Assembly (NCBI GenBank): GCA_937920545.1
Contig: CAKZUG010000012.1
Location: 1 to 52,565 of the forward strand
Direction of reading: 5' to 3'
DNA length: 52,565 bases
Source: an uncultured Saccharophagus sp.
GTDB taxonomy: Bacteria; Pseudomonadota; Gammaproteobacteria; Pseudomonadales; Cellvibrionaceae
In this document: positions 47,924 to 52,565 of the stretch, piece after piece
How the letters are laid out: each line of letters begins with the position of its first letter
How positions within the stretch are numbered: the stretch's first letter is position 1
The notes under the pieces: generated by a model
The model's database searches: none
Told to the model about the DNA's origin: nothing
The model's input: only the letters and a program-made list of their open reading frames with translations
Program-made: the position numbers and the translations under genes

Positions 47924-48396
47924 GAACAGATTATTTTTGTGACTATCATTTATCATGTATTTGTAAACAAGAAGATGACGCGATGAGTGCATGGTATACC
48001 CTAATGAAACGTGGCATGCGCGCCTATATGGATTGCCGCTTAGACGCCGCCGATATTTTTTTACAAGCCGCACTAGATATAGCCTTAACAAGACTAAAGT
48101 TATGTACAAACCACACATTAAACGAAGAACATGTTATTAAGCCCGCTCAACATATTTTAGAGCTACATATTGCAAACTGCGATTTTAAAAATGTCGATGC
48201 AACACTCAATAAAATACAAAAAAGTGAAGCCTGTATCCATAGCCGACATAAACCTCAACTAGCAAATACATTAAGTGTTATTCACACATTTATCGAAAAA
48301 TTTAAGCAACAGGCACAACAGGCACAACAGGCACAACAGGCACAACAGGCACAACAAGCACAACAACAATTTAGACTAAGTAAAATGGCATGTTAA
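47920..48396 (+). CDS. Hypothetical helical protein with Gln-Ala repeat tail
   Basis: A 158-aa protein translationally coupled (ATGA) to the methyltransferase. The body is helical with a repeat-like pattern (MKRGMRAYMDCRLDAADIFL, then EEHVIKPAQHILELHIANCD), suggestive of a TPR-type fold, with six or more cysteines and no signal peptide. Residues about 131-150 are a QAQ tract encoded by exact 9-bp repeats (48310-48363). I do not recognise a family. As part of the Fur-box operon it should be iron-repressed. Confidence 0.7.
   Translation: MRTDYFCDYHLSCICKQEDDAMSAWYTLMKRGMRAYMDCRLDAADIFLQAALDIALTRLKLCTNHTLNEEHVIKPAQHILELHIANCDFKNVDATLNKIQKSEACIHSRHKPQLANTLSVIHTFIEKFKQQAQQAQQAQQAQQAQQAQQQFRLSKMAC
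48310..48363. repeat. 9-bp coding tandem repeat
   Basis: Five exact copies of CAGGCACAA followed by one variant (CAAGCACAA), in frame, encoding a Gln-Ala tract. The number of copies can change without a frameshift. Confidence 0.9.
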
Positions 48397-48803
48397 AACC
48401 CGTAATCAATACCGCACCATAAAAAACGAGCAGCTCACTGTACACATTTCAAGCCAGTTAACAAAAACACACGCTGACACCAATGTGCATTAAGCGTATG
48501 TTTAAAAACGAGCGGCTCGCTTTCAACTCAACATCAGCATGCCTATATCTAACGGATATAAAACAACAAACGCCCACAAAACATCCCCGTAAAATGGCAA
48601 AAGACCAGCCAAAAGACCGCTAAAAACACCAGTCCATGAGTAAAACTCATACATCAATGAAAATAAATCAATTTTATTCATTGTTACATCCGCGTATAAA
48701 ACACACCTCGCACACAGTTGCCACTTTGTTGAATCGTTAAAACAACATGCGCACTCATAAGCAAATACATTTGGCGGTTTAGCCAAACAAGGGACACAAC
48801 ACC
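48397..48803. other. Upstream region of mesX
   Basis: 407 bp without a convincing gene (an 87-codon minus-strand frame is discounted). It contains AATGAA (48656-48661) and TTCATT (48677-48682) as ends of an imperfect palindrome that could be an operator. I see no cobalamin or SAM riboswitch sequence. Confidence 0.4.
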
Positions 48804-49835
48804 ATGAGCCAATTTACATTTAACATTACAAGCCAGTACCTAGATGAGAACTACCAACCATCACAAGATACCCGCGCGACCACAAATTTTGCCAATTTAG
48901 CCCGAGGCGATAGCCGTCAGCAAAATTTAAAAAACGCACTGCACATGATAAACAACCGCTTTAACGCCTTAGCGCATTGGGATAACCCAGAAGGTGACCG
49001 TTATAGCCTTGAGCTTGAAATTATCTCGGTTGAAATGGGCATTAACGCTAGCGCGGGAAACGCCTCTTTAATAGCGGATAGCTTCTCTTCAATAGCTAGC
49101 TTTCCTTCAATAGCTAGCTTTCCTTCAATAGAAGTGCTCAAAACACATATTATTGACCGCACTACCCAAAAACGCATAGAAGGCATTATTGGCAATAATT
49201 TTTCATCGTACCTCAGAGATTACGATTTTAGCGTGCTGTTATCCGAGCATAATAAAAACCAAAAAGCCTTTAGTGTGCCCGATAACTTTGGCGATTTGCA
49301 CGGCAACATATTTCAACATTTTGTTGCATCAAGCACCTATAAACAGCACTTTAGTAAGCGGCCGGTTATTTGTTTAAGCGTATCCGATACTAAAACCTAT
49401 CACCGTATTCATAATCACCACCCTATTTTAGGGGCAGAATACCAGCCTAACGAGTCATCGCTTACCGAGCAATATTTCAAAAAAATGGGCTTAAAAGTAC
49501 GCTACTTTATGCCACACCAAAGCGCCGCCCCGCTTGCGTTTTACCACTTTGGCGACCTAGTGAATGATTACACCAACCTAGAGCTTATTAGCACCATAAG
49601 CACCATGGAAACATTCCAAAAAATTTACCGCCCCGAGATATACAACGCCAACGCCATTGCTGGGCATTGTTACAAACCCAACCTCAACAATGCTGATCAC
49701 TCGTTAACTAAAATAGTGTACGACAGACAAGAGCGCAGCGAGCTGGCCATTAAACAAGGGAAATTTGCCGAAGAGCATTTTATTAAGCCATACCAAACCG
49801 CACTCAGCCAATGGCAGGCAAACCAAGCATCGTAA
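48804..49835 (+). CDS. mesX: MesX, DUF1852 putative oxygenase partner of MesD
   Basis: A 343-aa protein with the DUF1852 features TRATTNFANLARG near the N-terminus and FMPHQSAAPLAFYHFGD, plus the C-terminal EIYNANAIAGHCYKPNLN. DUF1852 is required, together with oxygen, for the MesD methionine synthase, and it is thought to be an oxygenase that supplies the methyl group; the donor is unknown. Residues about 93-110 contain an in-frame duplication (SIASFP twice) from an 18-bp tandem repeat. AAGGGA lies about nine bases before the ATG. It precedes mesD by 127 bp. Confidence 0.9.
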   Translation: MSQFTFNITSQYLDENYQPSQDTRATTNFANLARGDSRQQNLKNALHMINNRFNALAHWDNPEGDRYSLELEIISVEMGINASAGNASLIADSFSSIASFPSIASFPSIEVLKTHIIDRTTQKRIEGIIGNNFSSYLRDYDFSVLLSEHNKNQKAFSVPDNFGDLHGNIFQHFVASSTYKQHFSKRPVICLSVSDTKTYHRIHNHHPILGAEYQPNESSLTEQYFKKMGLKVRYFMPHQSAAPLAFYHFGDLVNDYTNLELISTISTMETFQKIYRPEIYNANAIAGHCYKPNLNNADHSLTKIVYDRQERSELAIKQGKFAEEHFIKPYQTALSQWQANQAS

Positions 49836-49962
49836 ATGCCGTGTTGGGGTTTTTATAAAAAAGCAGCTTATAGCCGCAGACACAAAACAAAAAACGTTTG
49901 CTTGTTAAGTACTTACCTGTAACAGAAATCTATAACAGAATAAAAGTAGAAAAGGATCAAAA

Positions 49963-51000
49963 ATGAAAACATTACTCCCCACATCAACAGCAGGCAGCCT
50001 ACCCAAACCCTCATGGCTAGCCGAGCCAGAAGCACTGTGGTCACCTTGGAAACTCCAAGACGACGCGCTCATAAGTGGCAAAAAAGATGCCCTCTGTTTA
50101 GCACTGCAAGAGCAGCAGCACGCAGGCATTAGTATTGTGAGCGACGGCGAACAAACACGTCAACATTTTGTGACCACGTTTATCGAGCACCTCAACGGTG
50201 TCGATTTTGAAAAAAGGCACACCGTTAAAATACGCGACCGCTACGATGCCAGCGTGCCCACGGTTGTCAGCGCCATATCACGGCCAAAATCGGTATTTGT
50301 CGACGATGCAAAATTTTTACGCTCGCAAACCAAGCAACCCATAAAGTGGGCATTACCCGGCCCCATGACCATCATAGACACACTCTATGACGACCACTAC
50401 AAAAGCCGAGAAAAGCTCGCATGGGAATTCGCCAAAGTACTTAACCAAGAAGCCAAAGAGCTAGAAGCCGCAGGCGTTGATATTATTCAATTTGACGAAC
50501 CCGCCTTTAATGTTTTTTTTGACGAGGTAGACGCATGGGGCATTGCCTGTTTAGAGCGCGCCATAGAAGGTTTAACATGTGAAACAGCCGTGCATGTGTG
50601 TTACGGCTACGGTATTAAAGCCAATACCGATTGGAAAAAAACACTGGGCTCGCAGTGGCGACAATACGAAAAAATATTACCCAAATTACAAGCATCAAAT
50701 ATTGATATAATATCACTAGAGTGCCATAACTCACGTGTGCCTCTTGAGCTATTAGAGCTGGTGCGCGGCAAAAAAGTCATGGTCGGGGCGATTGATGTGG
50801 CCACCCACACAATAGAACAACCCGAAGACGTCGCCCACACATTACGCGAAGCACTGCGCTACGTAGACGCAGAAAACCTCTACCCCTGCACCAATTGCGG
50901 CATGGCACCCCTACCCCGCGACGTGGCCAAAGGTAAATTACAGGCATTGCATGCAGGCGCAGACATTGTTAGAAAAGAGATTGAAGCAGCCAGCGCATAA
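49963..51000 (+). CDS. mesD: MesD, folate-independent core methionine synthase
   Basis: A 345-aa protein covering only the C-terminal catalytic half of MetE. Zinc-ligand positions are visible: HVCYGYG (about 211-217), SLECHNSR (Glu about 253) and CTNCGMAPL (about 309-317), and VSDGEQTRQHF is the N-terminal substrate-binding block. The N-terminal folate-binding half of MetE is absent. MesD proteins methylate homocysteine without methyl-folate or cobalamin, depending on MesX and oxygen. AAGGATC precedes the ATG by seven bases. Confidence 0.92.
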   Translation: MKTLLPTSTAGSLPKPSWLAEPEALWSPWKLQDDALISGKKDALCLALQEQQHAGISIVSDGEQTRQHFVTTFIEHLNGVDFEKRHTVKIRDRYDASVPTVVSAISRPKSVFVDDAKFLRSQTKQPIKWALPGPMTIIDTLYDDHYKSREKLAWEFAKVLNQEAKELEAAGVDIIQFDEPAFNVFFDEVDAWGIACLERAIEGLTCETAVHVCYGYGIKANTDWKKTLGSQWRQYEKILPKLQASNIDIISLECHNSRVPLELLELVRGKKVMVGAIDVATHTIEQPEDVAHTLREALRYVDAENLYPCTNCGMAPLPRDVAKGKLQALHAGADIVRKEIEAASA

Positions 51001-51082
51001 GCTTAAATTAAGCAGTGAAAACAACCGTATTTTATTAACGGCATGGGTGTAAAATATCTACTGGCACATAAATGTTTGAACA

Positions 51083-51277
51083 TAGCTGTTTCAACATAGC
51101 TGTTTGCAGATAACCTTTTATAAATAACCGTCTATAGATAACTGTCTATAAATAGCCGTTTGTAAATAACGGTTGATAAATAGCTTTATATAGATAGCTG
51201 TTTATAAATAGCACGTGACACACAAACGTTAAAAATAAGCGCTTACAAATAAGCATTAACGCATAGCCGTTTAAATA
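51083..51277. repeat. Degenerate array of 14-bp tandem repeats
   Basis: About fourteen consecutive units of 14 bp (one of 13) related to TAGCTGTTTATAAA fill the intergenic region, for instance TAGCCGTTTGTAAA (51153), TAACGGTTGATAAA (51167) and TAGCTGTTTATAAA (51195). The phase is kept from 51083 to 51277. No unique spacers separate the units, so it is not a CRISPR array. Function unknown. Confidence 0.85.
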
Positions 51278-51300
51278 CGGCTATCATCCCACACATTACA

Positions 51301-51330
51301 CATCAGTACCCATCAGTACCCATCAGTACC
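51301..51330. repeat. 10-bp tandem repeat
   Basis: Three exact copies of CATCAGTACC between the 14-bp array and the tauE-like gene. Confidence 0.85.
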
Positions 51331-51430
51331 CAACACTGACTACACAAAAAAGCGCACTATCAAAAAAACCAATACAAACCAAAAGCAATCTGAAAAAAAA
51401 TCAGTACAAACAAAACGGAAAAAAACACCC

Positions 51431-52273
51431 ATGAGCATACCCATCAACATAGCTGAACTTGTTACACAAAATATCACCACCATTTTTGCCCTTATTACCA
51501 CAGGCATGTTTGCAGGCATACTCGCGGGTTTATTAGGTGTGGGCGGCGGCATTGTGATTGTGCCCGTGTTGTTTTTTTTGTTTCAAGGCTTTGGGGTATC
51601 ACCAGAATCCGCCATGGTGATTGCCACCGCCACCTCGTTGGCCACCATTGTGCCCACCTCTATTAGCTCTATTCGCTCGCACCATAAAAAAGGCAATGTC
51701 GATTTTGTTTTATTAAAGCGTTGGTGTGCTTTTGTGTTTATTGGTGTGTTAATTGGCAGCTGGTTAGTGACCCGCGTTAACGGCAGTGTATTTACCTTGC
51801 TGTTTGGCACCATTGCGACTTTATCGGCATGTAACATGTTATTTAGAACACAAAAATCGGCGATATTTAACACGTTACCCAGTATAACTGGGCAAGGCAT
51901 GATGGCGGGCAGCATTGGCTTTTTTAGCTCAATGGTGGGCATAGGCGGCGGCACATTATCGGTGCCCTTACTTACCTTATATAACTACCCCGCACACAAA
52001 GCCGTTGGCACCGCCGCCGCCATAGGGTTACTCATCGCCCTGCCCGGCGCACTGGTTATGCTGGCCATAGGCAGCACACCCGTAGATGCCCCCGCAGGCA
52101 CAATTGGCCTAGTCAACCTACTCGCCTTTATCTGTATTGTTCCCCTCACCGTATTGTGCGCCCCCATAGGTGTATTAATCGCATCCAAACTCGACGCCAA
52201 CAAACTCAAAAAAGTATTTGCCTGCATATTGTTGTTTACGGGTGTAAGAATGTTGGTGCAGGTGGTTTTTTAA
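51431..52273 (+). CDS. TauE/SafE family membrane transporter
   Basis: A 280-aa inner-membrane protein with about eight helices. The two conserved glycine-rich motifs of the family are at GLLGVGGGIVIVPVLFF (about 35-51) and SSMVGIGGGTLSVPLL (about 165-180). Members export sulfite or sulfo-organic compounds or take up related anions, but the substrate here is not determined. It follows mesD by 430 bp filled with repeats, so co-regulation is doubtful. Confidence 0.9.
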   Translation: MSIPINIAELVTQNITTIFALITTGMFAGILAGLLGVGGGIVIVPVLFFLFQGFGVSPESAMVIATATSLATIVPTSISSIRSHHKKGNVDFVLLKRWCAFVFIGVLIGSWLVTRVNGSVFTLLFGTIATLSACNMLFRTQKSAIFNTLPSITGQGMMAGSIGFFSSMVGIGGGTLSVPLLTLYNYPAHKAVGTAAAIGLLIALPGALVMLAIGSTPVDAPAGTIGLVNLLAFICIVPLTVLCAPIGVLIASKLDANKLKKVFACILLFTGVRMLVQVVF

Positions 52274-52300
52274 GACGTGCTCCGTTTCGGCCTGCGTCAG

Positions 52301-52397
52301 AACCTATATCGCACCATCACGAACATGCTGTGAATACATCCCTGTAAGCTCTTGTCGGCTCGTGCCTCCAAAGGTTCTTGTTGGTGCGGTATAGGTT
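52301..52397. repeat. REP-like inverted-repeat element
   Basis: Arms AACCTATATCGCACCA (52301-52316) and TGGTGCGGTATAGGTT (52382-52397) pair with one mismatch. The interior, GAATACATCCCTGTAAGCTC then TCGGCTCGTGCCTCC, follows the same pattern as the interior of the 28906-29006 element, although the arms differ. Confidence 0.65.
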
Positions 52398-52565
52398 GTT
52401 TTGGATTGATATTATCAGTGGATAAATTTATGGGGGTTTTCAATAATAGTCTTGTGTTTTTAATATGAGCTGGGGTAAGTTAAAGGCAGCTTTAGGGCTA
52501 ACTAGGGCTTTGGCGCGGTTATGCTCTTTTTGTGAAATAGATGCGTGGTGTGGCATCCCCCGTTA
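52398..52565. other. Window end, noncoding as far as seen
   Basis: No gene is supported in the last 168 bp; a gene could begin or end just outside. Confidence 0.3.

Noticed and set aside
48656-48682. Possible MetR operator before mesX
   Set aside because: AATGAA and TTCATT are separated by 15 bp, whereas MetR sites have TGAA-N5-TTCA; kept only as an unassigned palindrome.
48523-48786. 87-codon minus-strand frame before mesX
   Set aside because: Has hydrophobic segments and several Cys, but no ribosome site, no neighbours in that direction and no known family; too weak to call.
51083-51330. CRISPR array
   Set aside because: The 14-bp and 10-bp repeats are contiguous without spacers and there are no cas genes.

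Overview
The window reads as part of a chromosome from an aerobic, probably marine gammaproteobacterium on the Pseudomonas/Cellvibrionales side of the class. Three runs of genes follow the order I remember from Pseudomonas aeruginosa: gyrA-pheA-tyrA/aroA with divergent mtaD-ubiG-mupP-yciK; ruvA-ruvB-ybgC-tolQRAB-pal-cpoB-queE-queC-tRNA-Lys; and nadA nearby. The species cannot be fixed from sequence reading alone.

Layout. Positions 1-3000 are a decayed mobile zone. It holds the 5' part of a RAYT-type (Y1/HUH) transposase, a Tn5-like transposase fragment, and an integron remnant: a gene cassette with attC-like sites on both sides, a perfect LexA box, and an integrase start that breaks after about 28 codons. 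A second degenerate copy of the attI/integrase-promoter region follows. Positions 3031-15506 are housekeeping: cysN, cysD, a tyrA-aroA fusion, pheA and gyrA on the minus strand, then mtaD-ubiG-mupP-yciK on the plus strand. Positions 15576-18490 are a small accessory block with two lipoproteins and little known function. Positions 18613-28826 are nadA, tRNA-Lys(TTT), queC, queE and the complete Tol-Pal operon with ruvAB, all on the minus strand.

Positions 29340-48396 are an iron-acquisition region. Six genes in the order of rhbABCDEF (diaminobutyrate aminotransferase and decarboxylase, two IucA/IucC-type synthetases, an acyltransferase and an N-hydroxylase) should make a citrate-hydroxamate siderophore of the schizokinen/rhizobactin type. 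They are followed by a second acyltransferase, an ABC-2 type ABC transporter likely to export the product, a TonB-dependent receptor, a small membrane protein and a PepSY-TM protein that may reduce the imported ferric siderophore. Fur-box-like sequences sit before a secreted 195-aa protein, the biosynthesis operon, a DUF6746 protein, the receptor, and a two-gene operon containing an LCMT/TcmP-like methyltransferase. Four of these Fur boxes lie inside larger inverted repeats.

The right end carries mesX (DUF1852) and mesD, an oxygen-dependent, folate- and cobalamin-independent methionine synthase system. It is followed by an unusual degenerate array of 14-bp repeats, a TauE/SafE family transporter and a REP-like inverted repeat of the same type as one upstream of ruvA.
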